From: an uncultured Oscillospiraceae bacterium | GTDB taxonomy: Bacteria; Bacillota; Clostridia; Oscillospirales; Acutalibacteraceae | Assembly (NCBI GenBank): GCA_948471205.1 | Contig: CAOKRT010000007.1 | Location: 1-64,000 of the forward strand | Direction of reading: 5' to 3' | Length of the DNA: 64,000 nucleotides | Shown: positions 1 to 10,134 of the stretch, one piece after another | Position numbering within the stretch: the first letter of the stretch is position 1 | Layout of the letters: every line of letters starts with the position of its first letter | Notes under the pieces: model-generated | What the model was told of the DNA's origin: nothing | The model's database searches: none | Seen by the model: only the letters and a program-made list of their open reading frames with translations | Position numbers and translations under genes: made by a program

Positions 1-3000
1 AGTAGGTTTCCCCATTCATCATACAGATACTGTGCAATGAAGTTTCCGTTCTCTTCTGTAATACCGAGTACATCGCCTGAATGATTTGTCAGATAGAAAT
101 ACTGAACTCCATTGAAGATAAAACCAAACGGTATATTATTGGTATCATACTGAAAGTACATGGTATTTGTTCCGTCACTCTGTGAAAGAATCACTCCGTC
201 AAGCGTATTATAATACGTTGTTTTTCCGTTTACGGTTTTAGATACTCTTATACCATTTTCATCATACGTATAGGAATAAGTATTCTCTCCGTCCGTTATA
301 CTTTCAAGATTTCTTCCGCTGTTCCAAGTATAATTTCTATCTCCATAAGTAAGCACATTGCCGTTTGCATCATATGTTAATTCTACGCCGTTTACAGCAA
401 CAAGCCGGTCTTTCCAGCCTGTATCTGCATAGGTAAACAAAGTTGTTTCTCTTGGCTCTGCGTTTTCAAGGCTTCCGCTTGTGTAATCATAGACTTTTTT
501 AGAGGTTATGTTTCCTCTTTCATCATATGAATAGGCAGCCGTATACGGATTTCCAAAAAAACGACTGTCTGTTCGCACAAGCTGGCTGTTTTTATCATAT
601 GCATAATCTGTACGAATATCTCCGTACACCTGAAAGGATATTCTGCCGGCATCATCATAAAAATCCGCAAGATTTGTTGAATATGTATTTTCCCCGCTTT
701 TATAGGTATACTGCTTATTGACACCTATTTTATCCAAATATTCATATTCAATTTTAAGTGCATCTGCATTGTTATTTTTTATAACAGCAGACTTTATTTT
801 TTCTTCAGTTTCGTCATCTGTCTGATAACTATATTCAACCGTATTATTATCAGAAGTATATGAAATGGATTTTTCCTTTACGACAGAGGAATAAACTGTG
901 CCAAAATGATTTTCGGTTATTGTTTTGAAGCTCTCTGTTCCTGCAGAATTATCGGGTTCCGTTTTCTGCTCTTTATAGGATTGAACAAGAGAATTATCTG
1001 AAATTTTATATACATTTACAGTTTCGTCTTTTTCATAGGTATATTTTAAACCTGTGTCTGTATTTACCTTTTCAATTAACTTATTAGCCGTATTATATGT
1101 AAAGGTTACATACGGATTTTCAGCATTGTTATGATATTGAGCAGAAACTCTGCCGTTTTCATTATATGTATATCTGATTTTATCTTCATTTGCATAATCC
1201 GCAGACAGAAGATTATAATTTTCATCATAATGATAAGAAACCTTTTCTTCCCCTGCAGCTTTAACATTGGAAAGTTCACCGTGCGGCAGATAATTAAATT
1301 CATAAATATCAAATTCTTCACGAATTTCTACACCAACATCATTATAGGTATATTCCGTTGTTATATCAAACCTGTTTATTTCACGTTCAAGTTGATTTTT
1401 ACTGTTATATACATATCTGTGTCCTGCATCAGAATCTGCATAGGTGTTGTTTTCAGGCAAGCCATCCTTTGATGCATCATAATCCTCTGATGATATTCTT
1501 TGTGTTACTCTGCCAAGATTATCATAAATTGTTCGTGTACATTTATTATTCACATCTTCCAAAAGATTTCTTCCTGCTAAATCATATATAAACTTAAAAG
1601 AGTTTTCATTATCAAAAGCAGTAAGTGAATTTCCTAATAAATCATATGTACAATTAACAACAATAGATGATTTGTCAGATTTCAATCTTTTGATTTTTGT
1701 TCTATTTCCATAAGCATCATACAAATATGAAAATGATTCATTATTTCTATGATCTATAACAGAAGTAATCAAACCATCTGTATAAAGATATTCTGTTAAA
1801 TCAAAGCAATTTAATGTTTCATCATACTGTTCAGGAATCGTTCCGTTATAATCCTCTTTTAATGTTGCTGAAAGAAGTACATTTCCTGTTGAATCATAAG
1901 AATAATATGTATATTTTGATTTATCATCCGAAACATTTTGTATTCTTTGACAATTACCGTCTGTATCATAGGTATAATATGCTTTATTCCCATTACTGTT
2001 GATTTCATTAAGCAATAAACCATTTGAATGATAGCTGTAAACAACCGTACTTCCGTTTTCATATACTTCTTTAATCAATCTGTTTTTCGCATCATACGTA
2101 CAAGTTACGGAACTGCCGTTTTCTTCAGAATAATAAACATTTCCGAAATCATCATATTTGGCAACAGAGGTTTCCTCAGCAGAAGTATTTGCAGTTACAA
2201 TATTACCGTTGTATGTATAATTTACATAAGCACCGCTGTCATAAACACGGCTTGTAATTCTGTTTAACGCATTATACTTTATTGTAACATCATTATTTTT
2301 AGAAACGCGACCGCTGTCATCATAGCTGTATGTATCTAAATACACCCCTGCCTGGTCAACAACAGAAATCAGCTTATTATCCGCATTATAAGTATACCGA
2401 ATTACACCGCCTGCAGGATCGGTTAAAGAAACTATGTTTTTATTTTCATCATATCGGTAAACATATTCCCTGCCTGCTTCATCGGCTGCAATTATCCACG
2501 CATCGCTATGCGTAATATTTATTTTATCACCATTTCTGTTCGACAAAGAACATAACTGCCCCTGCGAATTATACTGATATACAATATCATCAAACTTAAT
2601 GCTGTAGGAAGAAATACTGCCATCAGAAAACCGTGTTACATCAATGATATAATCACTATACGGATCATAATAGGAATACGCTGTTTTAGGCAGAAAAACA
2701 TGCTTGGAATTATTCGGAAAAACAGCCGTTAAACGGTTTACTGCGCTGTTATGCTCTATAGAGCTGTTGACTGCAAAAAACCATTTATTGTTTGCATTAT
2801 CATAGGTTCTTGCAAAATCAAGGTTTATGCCTTTGTAAGCAAAAGATGCATCCGTATTTGTTTCTTCATATTTCCCTGCAACATAATTGGGTTTGATTGT
2901 AGGAATGGAAGAAACAGGATATGTAACAGCATGTTCTATTGAAATATTCAATGCACTCGGCGGAGTAACAAAGGAAATATAAATAGTATCTTTATCTGTT

Positions 3001-6000
3001 GTAAACGGCTCTGAATAAGTATGCCATAATGTAAATATTTTCTTGGATATTCTGTAATATATCGGTCCCTTATTCTTAGGATTCGGGCTGTAAAGCACTA
3101 TTTTTCCGTTTTCCCTATAACATTTCGGAAAATAGAAATTCAGAATTCTTTGAGAAGATACATTGCCTGCATTATCTTTAACACGAATATCAATATAATT
3201 GTAAATATCCTTTTCAAAGGTAATTACATTACTTTCAAACCATGTTTTTCCGCCGTTTATGCTGTATGCCGCAACACCTGACTGCAAGTCAGAAGCAGTT
3301 ATGGTTACAGTGGTTGTGTCTTTTTCCGTATCATGATTATAAGTATAGGAGAATGTGGGTGCTGATTTATCTATTTTGTCAACGGTTACCGTGTCAACAT
3401 ATGCAATATTCCCCGCATCATCCCTTACATGAATATATACCGTCTGATTAGAAGTGATTGCCTCGCTGTTTTCCGCTTGCCATCTATACTTATTTTCGGA
3501 TGTGCTGAAGCTGTATGCCGCCGGATGCAGCCCTGATTCGGCATCTTCTGCTCCATTTACCGTAAGTATAACATCTTCATTCGTCCATTCTGTTACATTG
3601 CCTGTAACATCTGTAAATGTCGGGGCGGTAATATCGCCTATAAATATCTTTTTCTCTCTTACTTCGGAAATATTTCCGGCGTAATCTCTTGCATAAATGT
3701 AAACATATGTATTTTCAGCAAATTCCGCCGTATTTTCTTTCTGCCAGTTATATACACCTTCCTGATCAGAGAAACTGTATTCTGATAAACCGGACTGTGA
3801 ATCGGAAGATGATGCTGTTAAAATCACTTTATCTTCCGCATATGCTGCTGATACTTTCGGAGTAGTTGGTAAAGTTTTATCAATGCTGTTTATAACAACA
3901 GGATCTGCAACGGATATATCGCCGTTACTGTCTTTAAATGATATATAAACAATGCAGTTATTTGAAAATGCTTTATAAGGTTCTGTCTGCCATGAATAAG
4001 AATTTACGCTTGTTGAAAAACTGTATTCGGCAATATCGGCATTTTCATCAGTTGGCGTGGCTGTTAAAATAACATCTTCATTCGTCCAATCCGTTGCATT
4101 TCCGGTTATAATCGGATCAGACGGCTTGGTTTTGTCAATTTTATCTACATTAACAGACACTTCTGTTGAAATATTACCCGCATTATCCTTTGCGCACACA
4201 TAGTATATACCATTTTCAGATACAGTTTTTGTATTTTCATTCTGCCAGTCAAACACACCGGATTCGGTTGAGAAACTGTAAGCCACGATGCCCGAAAGAG
4301 CATCCGTTGAATCGGCGGTTAATACAATATCGTTTTTAACCCTGCTTGTGGGCAAGCCGGTTACAACAGGCGTTGTCGGCTTTACTTTGTCAATTTTATC
4401 AACCTTTACAACAACAGCAGTTGATGTATTCCCTGCGTTATCTTTTGCACGGACATAATATGTGCCGTTGGCTGTAATTGTTTTTGTATTTGCAGTCTGC
4501 GCAGTAAATGCCGCATCATTTGCTGCAAAGCTATAGGATGCAACACCTGAAACAACAGAATAAACTTCATCTGTTGCATTTGCGGTTAAAACAATATCTT
4601 CATTGGTCCATTCTGTCGGATTTCCCGTAACGCTCAAAAGCTTCGGCGCCATTGTATCATTTACATAGTTAATAACCGTAAACGGTCTGTACTCAGAAGA
4701 TATATAGTTTTGAGCGGCAAAGTTTTTCCAGCAATTTATATTTGTCTGTTCCGCATCGCTTATAAAAACAATGCCGTAATTTGCAGTTCCGTTTATCCAT
4801 TTTTCAACAGCCGGCTTAATATTAAAGCTGTACAAATTGCTGTCATACGGATCATCCATACTATCGCCGTCAATGATTTTTGTTTCAAGCGCCGTTTCGG
4901 CATCATATTCAGGCATATTGTTCCACTTGATGCCTGTTTCGCTCCAACTGTTTTTTACCATATACGGTGTAACGGATAATGCGGTGGTATCTCCCGTCAA
5001 TTCGCTTTCCCATATTTCTGCATTTTGAATAACCGCATACTTTTTTATATCCGCAGGAATATTGAAACGTGTATAAATTCTTCCGTATCCGAATTCCTGA
5101 CTATATCCGATTCCGCAAGTCTGCTCACTGCCAAAATTATTATCGGATTTTTCCGAATAGATACCTGCATCCGCATAGTTATAGATATTGCTTGTTGTAG
5201 GATCAATCGTTACAGGATAAGCAGTAGTATCACTGTTCAGCCATTCTTCCGAAACAATAACAGATAAAATATACTCTGTGTCTGAAATCTTTTCCATTTC
5301 ATAATGGCAGTCAGAACAAAAATGCTCATCCGAAATGCCCGTGGTATACTGACTGTCATAAGCAAACGGTGCAATAAAATGCTGTACTTCGGCTTCTGTT
5401 TCGCTGCTGATAAGAGAAATACTGCCGTCCTCATTTATTTTCGGATAACAGCCGTCAACAATTAATCTTGATTGAAAACGGTTTATTCCGATATTATCAT
5501 CAAGAACAATTTCTTCTTTTACACCGTTTATCTGCGGATAATATTTTAAAACCGTTCCGGCTCCGAATATATCTTTATATGCAAAAGTCTGAGAACTTCT
5601 GCCGTTTTCATTTTCATCCGTAATATAGCCCTTTGTTTCACAATCGCTTATCGGAGCAATGGAAAAAGAAATATCTTTGTACTTTACAAATATTCCTTTT
5701 TCCGAATCCGATGAAAAATTGATACGGTAATCATTTTGTCCGTTCCCAAAACCGTATCCTGCCTTTTCAGCGTTTTTATCCTTCTGTTTTTTAATTCTAT
5801 TGTCTTTACACTTTAATTTTCCGTTTTCATCTGTATATGTAACGGGTTCTGAAAAAGTATAAACCGTTGTTGAATTATCTTTCATGTTCAGATACAGTTC
5901 ACCGGCTGTGGTTTTTTCTGTATCTACTGATTTAACATCATTAAGGTCAACAATATTTTCAATATAATCGGATAATACACTATCCAATTCTAATTTTTCA

Positions 6001-6131
6001 GGCACCCCCGCACCCATTGCATAGCAGGAAACAATGCCTGTACTGAACACCATTAAAAATGCTATAAACGAGCATATCATTTTTGTTAGCAATGTAAATT
6101 GTTTTTTATCCTTATTAAACAACCATTTCAT
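1..6131 (-). CDS. Secreted RHS/YD-repeat protein, WapA-like (C-terminus off the left edge)
   Basis: The frame is open from ATG 6131 to the window edge, giving 2043 codons with no stop. The start has AAGGAG a few bases upstream. The N-terminus (MKWLFNKDKK then a hydrophobic stretch at about 15-40) is a signal peptide or anchor. Residues about 310-480 resemble a DNRLRE cell-surface domain (YADAGIYSEKSD, GYGRIYTRFNIP). Residues about 490-1005 hold six related Ig-like repeats of roughly 85-90 residues, each starting near xPTxxxVTGNxTEWTNEDV and ending DNAGN...VDKIDK. From about 1075 to the edge there are dozens of YD repeats (YxYDxxGN), the last being YLYDEWGNLL. Such RHS proteins form a shell that encloses a C-terminal toxin; in WapA-type proteins they act in contact-dependent competition. 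The toxin tip and any immunity gene would lie outside the window, so toxin activity is inference. Confidence 0.9.
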   Translation of the reverse strand, partial: MKWLFNKDKKQFTLLTKMICSFIAFLMVFSTGIVSCYAMGAGVPEKLELDSVLSDYIENIVDLNDVKSVDTEKTTAGELYLNMKDNSTTVYTFSEPVTYTDENGKLKCKDNRIKKQKDKNAEKAGYGFGNGQNDYRINFSSDSEKGIFVKYKDISFSIAPISDCETKGYITDENENGRSSQTFAYKDIFGAGTVLKYYPQINGVKEEIVLDDNIGINRFQSRLIVDGCYPKINEDGSISLISSETEAEVQHFIAPFAYDSQYTTGISDEHFCSDCHYEMEKISDTEYILSVIVSEEWLNSDTTAYPVTIDPTTSNIYNYADAGIYSEKSDNNFGSEQTCGIGYSQEFGYGRIYTRFNIPADIKKYAVIQNAEIWESELTGDTTALSVTPYMVKNSWSETGIKWNNMPEYDAETALETKIIDGDSMDDPYDSNLYSFNIKPAVEKWINGTANYGIVFISDAEQTNINCWKNFAAQNYISSEYRPFTVINYVNDTMAPKLLSVTGNPTEWTNEDIVLTANATDEVYSVVSGVASYSFAANDAAFTAQTANTKTITANGTYYVRAKDNAGNTSTAVVVKVDKIDKVKPTTPVVTGLPTSRVKNDIVLTADSTDALSGIVAYSFSTESGVFDWQNENTKTVSENGIYYVCAKDNAGNISTEVSVNVDKIDKTKPSDPIITGNATDWTNEDVILTATPTDENADIAEYSFSTSVNSYSWQTEPYKAFSNNCIVYISFKDSNGDISVADPVVINSIDKTLPTTPKVSAAYAEDKVILTASSSDSQSGLSEYSFSDQEGVYNWQKENTAEFAENTYVYIYARDYAGNISEVREKKIFIGDITAPTFTDVTGNVTEWTNEDVILTVNGAEDAESGLHPAAYSFSTSENKYRWQAENSEAITSNQTVYIHVRDDAGNIAYVDTVTVDKIDKSAPTFSYTYNHDTEKDTTTVTITASDLQSGVAAYSINGGKTWFESNVITFEKDIYNYIDIRVKDNAGNVSSQRILNFYFPKCYRENGKIVLYSPNPKNKGPIYYRISKKIFTLWHTYSEPFTTDKDTIYISFVTPPSALNISIEHAVTYPVSSIPTIKPNYVAGKYEETNTDASFAYKGINLDFARTYDNANNKWFFAVNSSIEHNSAVNRLTAVFPNNSKHVFLPKTAYSYYDPYSDYIIDVTRFSDGSISSYSIKFDDIVYQYNSQGQLCSLSNRNGDKINITHSDAWIIAADEAGREYVYRYDENKNIVSLTDPAGGVIRYTYNADNKLISVVDQAGVYLDTYSYDDSGRVSKNNDVTIKYNALNRITSRVYDSGAYVNYTYNGNIVTANTSAEETSVAKYDDFGNVYYSEENGSSVTCTYDAKNRLIKEVYENGSTVVYSYHSNGLLLNEINSNGNKAYYTYDTDGNCQRIQNVSDDKSKYTYYSYDSTGNVLLSATLKEDYNGTIPEQYDETLNCFDLTEYLYTDGLITSVIDHRNNESFSYLYDAYGNRTKIKRLKSDKSSIVVNCTYDLLGNSLTAFDNENSFKFIYDLAGRNLLEDVNNKCTRTIYDNLGRVTQRISSEDYDASKDGLPENNTYADSDAGHRYVYNSKNQLEREINRFDITTEYTYNDVGVEIREEFDIYEFNYLPHGELSNVKAAGEEKVSYHYDENYNLLSADYANEDKIRYTYNENGRVSAQYHNNAENPYVTFTYNTANKLIEKVNTDTGLKYTYEKDETVNVYKISDNSLVQSYKEQKTEPDNSAGTESFKTITENHFGTVYSSVVKEKSISYTSDNNTVEYSYQTDDETEEKIKSAVIKNNNADALKIEYEYLDKIGVNKQYTYKSGENTYSTNLADFYDDAGRISFQVYGDIRTDYAYDKNSQLVRTDSRFFGNPYTAAYSYDERGNITSKKVYDYTSGSLENAEPRETTLFTYADTGWKDRLVAVNGVELTYDANGNVLTYGDRNYTWNSGRNLESITDGENTYSYTYDENGIRVSKTVNGKTTYYNTLDGVILSQSDGTNTMYFQYDTNNIPFGFIFNGVQYFYLTNHSGDVLGITEENGNFIAQYLYDEWGNL

Positions 6132-6356
6132 TTTACTCTCCTTGACATATTGTCGGTTAAGGGTTGGTGTTCGGATATTTAATTTTTAGATATTTTGCCT
6201 CCTTTCAAACAGTTTTCTATTCTCAAATAAATATATGAATTTTCTGAAATGACAAGACGCTGCTATAAAAACAGCTTTCATCTGCAATGCAATATATTTT
6301 CCAATACGCATCCTTTCAGAATATCCACAGAAATTATATTGTAAGATTGTTTCAGA

Positions 6357-7700
6357 TTACGAATTAAGAATGTTTACTAATGCATCTGTATCTGTCAGAT
6401 TGATTCGCTTAGAACAGATATATGTTCTGTAATCTGTTCCGAAGTTGATTTTTTCATCTGGGCTGAACTTGCCGTAAGTTGAGGTTACAATTGTGCCGTC
6501 CGCAAGCACAACATTGCCGCAATAGCCGGTATCTGAACCTGCAAGATATTCCGGCTGTTTCTGTCCCTTTTCGTAAATATGGGCAAGTTTAATTCTGTAT
6601 TGTCCTTCGCTGCCGCTTTTAAGATCTTCATATGTGCCAACCCATGCAATCCAGCCTTTGCTGGTGAATCCGCCTCTTGCGGTTTCCGGTGCATGCTTCT
6701 CTGCTTCAGAGCCTCTTTCAATGGAACGGAATGTGATAAACAGTCTGCCGTCTTTCGTCCATTCTGCCTTATGGCGTTCACCGTTAAGCGCCGCAGGCAC
6801 TTCAACAGGTTCACTCCACGTAACACCCTCATCGCCTGAAAACGAAACAAGCGAATTCATTTTTTTAGAATTGCTTCTTGATATAAGGCACAGTTCATCA
6901 CCTGTTCCCTGTTCGGATCTTATACACTCAACCTCACACATATTTGATTTTTCTTCTGTTTCGCGGTACAGCGAAAAATACTTTTCGGGCGTACTCCACA
7001 AAGGATTTCCCTGCTCGTCAAAGGTGAGTATGGTTTTATAATTGTAAAAATCCGCATCATGGAAAAAGCCCATCCATTTATCAACAAATTTTCCGTTTTC
7101 CTTTAATTGGGTAAGGCTTGCCATTGCAACAATCGGTATAACCGGATAGTCACTGTGAATATCATAAAACGTTTCAAATTCTGTCCATGACTGACCTTCA
7201 TCTGTTGAAACAGAGCAGTTGAAGCCGCCGTCTGTTTCAGCGCCTTTCCATTTAGGATTCGCTGAAATCATAATAAGCTTATCAGATGTTTTATTGTCAG
7301 TAAACTGCAAACGATAAACCGTAGGCGTTTCCTGAGAATTCTCCCAGCTTTCAGGCGTATTTTCAATTGATTCAGACCATGTTAAACCACCGTCCGTGCT
7401 TATTTTGTTCAGCACAGCGCCCTTTCCGTGACCGGCAGGATACATCGTTAAAATATTACCGTTTTTCAAAAGAACAGAATCAGGATGCGCCATATATTTT
7501 TTAGAAGCATCAACCGTTGTAAGATCATATAAATAGTTATATTTACTATCGAGGGCTTTGGGCTTAACACTTAAATCCAGTTCGGGAATTGTATAATCAG
7601 AACCGGTAAACGCAAGCGGAACGGTTTCGTTTTTCTGACAACCGTAAAGAGTCACACAGATTAAGGCTATACAAATTAACACGCTGATACATTTTTTCAT
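6357..7700 (-). CDS. Sialidase-like BNR-repeat lipoprotein
   Basis: 447 residues from ATG 7700, chosen over an upstream in-frame start because it has AGGGGA upstream and begins a clear lipoprotein signal (MKKCISVLIC...VTLYGC, lipidated Cys 21). Three Asp-box/BNR motifs (SxDxGxTW) are visible at about residues 101-108, 165-172 and 288-295, as expected for a beta-propeller of the sialidase superfamily. The segment GERHKAEWTKDGRLFITFR and the nearby HDADFYNYKT contain possible active-site residues, but I could not assign a full sialidase Arg triad. It is therefore likely an extracellular, membrane-tethered glycan-binding or glycan-cleaving protein; substrate unknown. It follows its own promoter and is not coupled to the gene upstream. 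Confidence 0.75.
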   Translation of the reverse strand: MKKCISVLICIALICVTLYGCQKNETVPLAFTGSDYTIPELDLSVKPKALDSKYNYLYDLTTVDASKKYMAHPDSVLLKNGNILTMYPAGHGKGAVLNKISTDGGLTWSESIENTPESWENSQETPTVYRLQFTDNKTSDKLIMISANPKWKGAETDGGFNCSVSTDEGQSWTEFETFYDIHSDYPVIPIVAMASLTQLKENGKFVDKWMGFFHDADFYNYKTILTFDEQGNPLWSTPEKYFSLYRETEEKSNMCEVECIRSEQGTGDELCLISRSNSKKMNSLVSFSGDEGVTWSEPVEVPAALNGERHKAEWTKDGRLFITFRSIERGSEAEKHAPETARGGFTSKGWIAWVGTYEDLKSGSEGQYRIKLAHIYEKGQKQPEYLAGSDTGYCGNVVLADGTIVTSTYGKFSPDEKINFGTDYRTYICSKRINLTDTDALVNILNS

Positions 7701-7742
7701 CGAAATCCCCTGTTTGTAATTTATATTTTTACACCTATAATC

Positions 7743-7771
7743 ATCATACCATAAACAAAATAAAACTGCAA
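7743..7771 (-). promoter_or_regulatory. Promoter for the sialidase-like gene
   Basis: Reading the minus strand, TTGCAG (7771-7766), a 17-bp spacer and TATGAT (7748-7743) lie about 45 bp upstream of the ATG at 7700. Form and spacing fit a sigma-A-type promoter. Confidence 0.6.
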
Positions 7772-7923
7772 TCAAATATATTTTTTGTTGTTTTTTAACA
7801 AAAGCACCGTTTATTTTGCAAACCACCGTTTTGTAATCTTTAAATACAAAAAGGATTTGCAATACTTGATATTGCAAATCCGGGTAACAAACAATATATA
7901 AGTTTCATTAAGTTAATTCATTG

Positions 7924-8312
7924 TTAAAGCACTAAATTTTTAAAATGGTTCTTTTTATCCAAAATAATTTTATAACCGTCACTTAAAACTTTGGCTATTC
8001 CGCTGTCTAAAGGTCTTTCTATCCATGAGGGTTCTACAATCCCAAACTCCGCCTCCGGTCCGTTTTTATACCATACGCGAACAGAGGTGCACGCCCCATA
8101 ACTTTCCGTCTGTTTTCGTAAAACTTCTCCGAAACGCTGAACAAAGTCCTGATTTGCAACCATTTCCGTTTTATTTGATATGATAATAACAATATCAAAT
8201 CGGAATTCTTTTTATTTGTTCCCCGTGCATAAGAGCCTGCAATAATCACACTTTCTATATAAGAAACATTCTCTAAAAACGCTTTCACTGCATTGATAAA
8301 ATCTTCAAACAT
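7924..8312 (-). pseudogene. Frameshifted MNT-type nucleotidyltransferase
   Basis: From ATG 8312 the frame encodes MFEDFINAVKAFLENV followed by the nucleotidyltransferase signature GSYARGTNKKNSDL. The reading then leaves frame: the expected DIVII follows in the -1 frame, which continues through NKTEMVANQDF to a stop at 7924. One base appears to be missing near 8197-8199, inside the GSx(n)SDxD catalytic motif. Joined, the two pieces give about 130 residues, the size of a stand-alone NTP_transf_2 protein. Either the gene is dead or there is a one-base sequence error. Family members act as AMPylating antitoxins or aminoglycoside nucleotidyltransferase-like proteins; no HEPN partner is adjacent. 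Confidence 0.75.
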
Positions 8313-8323
8313 AATATAAAACC

Positions 8324-8710
8324 TTAATCTAACAAAGATGTTCCGTAAGAGTTGTCTATAGCACAAAGCCACTTTCCGTTTATATTTCTGAAAACATATG
8401 TTGCTCTTCTGTCCATTGAATAATCGGATGATTCTTTGTTTTCGGCATCCAGCAGAGTTTGAGATAACACCAATACCGTATCTCCTGCTTCAATCATAAC
8501 CATATTACCCTGTGTAGGAACAACACTGTTTTTAAAATATTCTGCTATTTTTATAAACGCATTTTTTATTGCTTGTTTGCCTTTTGCCTCAAGTCCGGGC
8601 TTAACAATTAATACTGCATCATCTGTATAAAATTCCATTAAATCATCAAACCGCTCTTCTTTAATGGCTCTGTCTGCCTGCGCAATTAACGCTTTTATTT
8701 CCAAATTCAT
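8324..8710 (-). CDS. NTF2-like/SnoaL-type small protein
   Basis: 128 residues from ATG 8710, preceded by AAAGGAGG with 7 nt spacing. An ATG two codons upstream sits too close to the SD. The sequence [33 protein letters not shown] and the ending [21 protein letters not shown] are typical of DUF4440/SnoaL-like ketosteroid-isomerase-fold proteins. These form cone-shaped barrels that bind small molecules; exact role unknown. It ends 11 bp before the broken nucleotidyltransferase and was probably co-transcribed with it. Confidence 0.7.
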   Translation of the reverse strand: MNLEIKALIAQADRAIKEERFDDLMEFYTDDAVLIVKPGLEAKGKQAIKNAFIKIAEYFKNSVVPTQGNMVMIEAGDTVLVLSQTLLDAENKESSDYSMDRRATYVFRNINGKWLCAIDNSYGTSLLD

Positions 8711-8839
8711 AGCCATTCCTCCTTTATTTCGTAAATAATAACACAAATAATCATTACTATCAACAGCTATAAAACAAAGCCTTAAAATCTCTCCTGTATA
8801 ACCGAAAATCAGATTATAAAAACAATACTTGACCGAGCC

Positions 8840-9034
8840 TTGAGCCATATTCCGCACCGGCTACCATGCGGTAGGGGCGTACCGCTCAATGTTGCAAAAG
8901 AACTTATGGGACATAGTGATATATCAGTAACTGCAAAAATCTATACCCATATGGTAGATGAAGTATTTGAGCAAAACAGAAAACGGTTAGCTGAATACGC
9001 TAATCAGAAAAAGCAAAAAACGGTTAATGAATAA
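8840..9034 (+). pseudogene. C-terminal remnant of a tyrosine recombinase/integrase
   Basis: The stretch VPLNVAKELMGHSDISVTA followed by KIYTHMVDEVFEQNRKRLAEY is the C-terminal box of phage-type integrases: the second catalytic His lies in LMGHSD and the nucleophilic Tyr in KIYTHM. Upstream of it the text no longer matches ([12 protein letters not shown] in place of the HxLRHT box) and the frame closes, so only about the last 50 codons survive. It marks a former integrative element. A weak inverted repeat (about 9046-9093) follows. Confidence 0.8.
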
Positions 9035-9137
9035 AGCAAATTAAAGAGGTAGAAGCGGTTCAAAATTTAAACCACCCCTACCTCAAATTTTAATAGCAAA
9101 CCATATTAAGAACTAAATCATTGAAACAACAATTCTA

Positions 9138-9857
9138 TCAATTATATAAATATGGCAGTATTTCAACAAGATTTCTGTACTCAACACAACAATGCTCTGC
9201 CATACTTTTTGCCGTTTCATCTGTCAAAATTATTTTCCTGAGTAATGGATTTTTAAGCGTTTTGCCCAGCCAAAATCTGCTTATCATAAATAACCCATTT
9301 TCTGTTTGCTTAAAAATGTGCGCCATTTCTGTATGCCATATAAGTCCTTTGTAGGCAGCAACACTACCGCAAACAATCAATGGAATATTATTTGCTTTCA
9401 TGACATCAGGTGAAAATCCAAATTCTTCAGGAGTAACAAAATCTATTCTCAAAGGCATCTTTATATTACCGATTCGTTCTGTAGGATACTGAATATTCGG
9501 CTCAAAATCAGGACATACAGTTTGATTAAAGTAAGCAGAATTTTGCTTATTATATGAAACAGAATGATGCTCTCCCGGAAACCATACACGATACCTTTCA
9601 CTTTTCTGAGGATGCCACCAAAACCACCATTTAATCATATCGGCAGTAATATTCGGCATAGGGCACACCATTGAAACAATATAACTTCCGTCAGAAAATT
9701 TGCTATAACCAACCTCTTTTTGCAAGTTCTCATTACATAAAATTTCATTTTTATTTTCAAATTCTGTTAATGTAATAAAATTGTTTTTATCAATTTGCAC
9801 TGCAATTTCTGGCGGTATTTTCGGCAAAGATTTTTTCATCAATTCATTAATCGTCAT
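9138..9857 (-). CDS. Phloretin/2,4-diacetylphloroglucinol hydrolase-like protein
   Basis: 239 residues; ATG 9857 follows AAGGAG. The segment IKWWFWWHPQKSERYRVWFP (76-94) then GEHHSV, and the C-terminal H222-x3-E226, match the PhlG family of zinc-dependent C-C bond hydrolases. Known members are bacterial PhlG and the phloretin hydrolase of gut Eubacterium ramulus, which cleaves the flavonoid-derived dihydrochalcone phloretin to phloroglucinol and a phenylpropionate. In PhlG one His-x3-Glu pair and another His and Glu bind zinc; here H222/E226 are clear, while the N-terminal ligands are probably H82 or H97/H98 and an unassigned Glu. At 239 residues it is a little short for the family. Substrate is inference; no other flavonoid-degradation gene is nearby. 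Confidence 0.68.
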   Translation of the reverse strand: MTINELMKKSLPKIPPEIAVQIDKNNFITLTEFENKNEILCNENLQKEVGYSKFSDGSYIVSMVCPMPNITADMIKWWFWWHPQKSERYRVWFPGEHHSVSYNKQNSAYFNQTVCPDFEPNIQYPTERIGNIKMPLRIDFVTPEEFGFSPDVMKANNIPLIVCGSVAAYKGLIWHTEMAHIFKQTENGLFMISRFWLGKTLKNPLLRKIILTDETAKSMAEHCCVEYRNLVEILPYLYN

Positions 9858-10082
9858 ATTATTCTCCTTAATACTTTACTATTGTATGGTATCATAATGC
9901 CATGATTAAATCAAAAGGAACAAACAATGTAAGAACCTCTCATAGATTTTAAATAGAATTTGCGAACCTTGTTATTCGCTTTGTTCATAATAAAGCTAAA
10001 AATTTTTATTTGGTCCGGAATCCGAGAATAAAATATGCTATAAGTTGTGTTGCGGAAACACAGCCTCCGTTAGTCACGAAAC

Positions 10083-10120
10083 AAAAAGGTAACAGTAAAG
10101 ATTAAGTTACTTACCTTTAT
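10083..10120 (-). terminator. Probable terminator after the FakA-like small gene
   Basis: Minus strand: AAAGGTAA pairs with TTACCTTT, extended by an inner GTAA/TTAC pair, followed by TTTTTG. It lies 15 bp past the stop at 10135. Confidence 0.5.
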
Positions 10121-10134
10121 CATTTATACAATAT

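Noticed and set aside
3110..4665. Possible DNA tandem repeat or CRISPR-like array in the RHS gene
   Set aside because: The periodicity comes from six diverged Ig-like protein repeats; bases are not conserved enough for a DNA repeat array.
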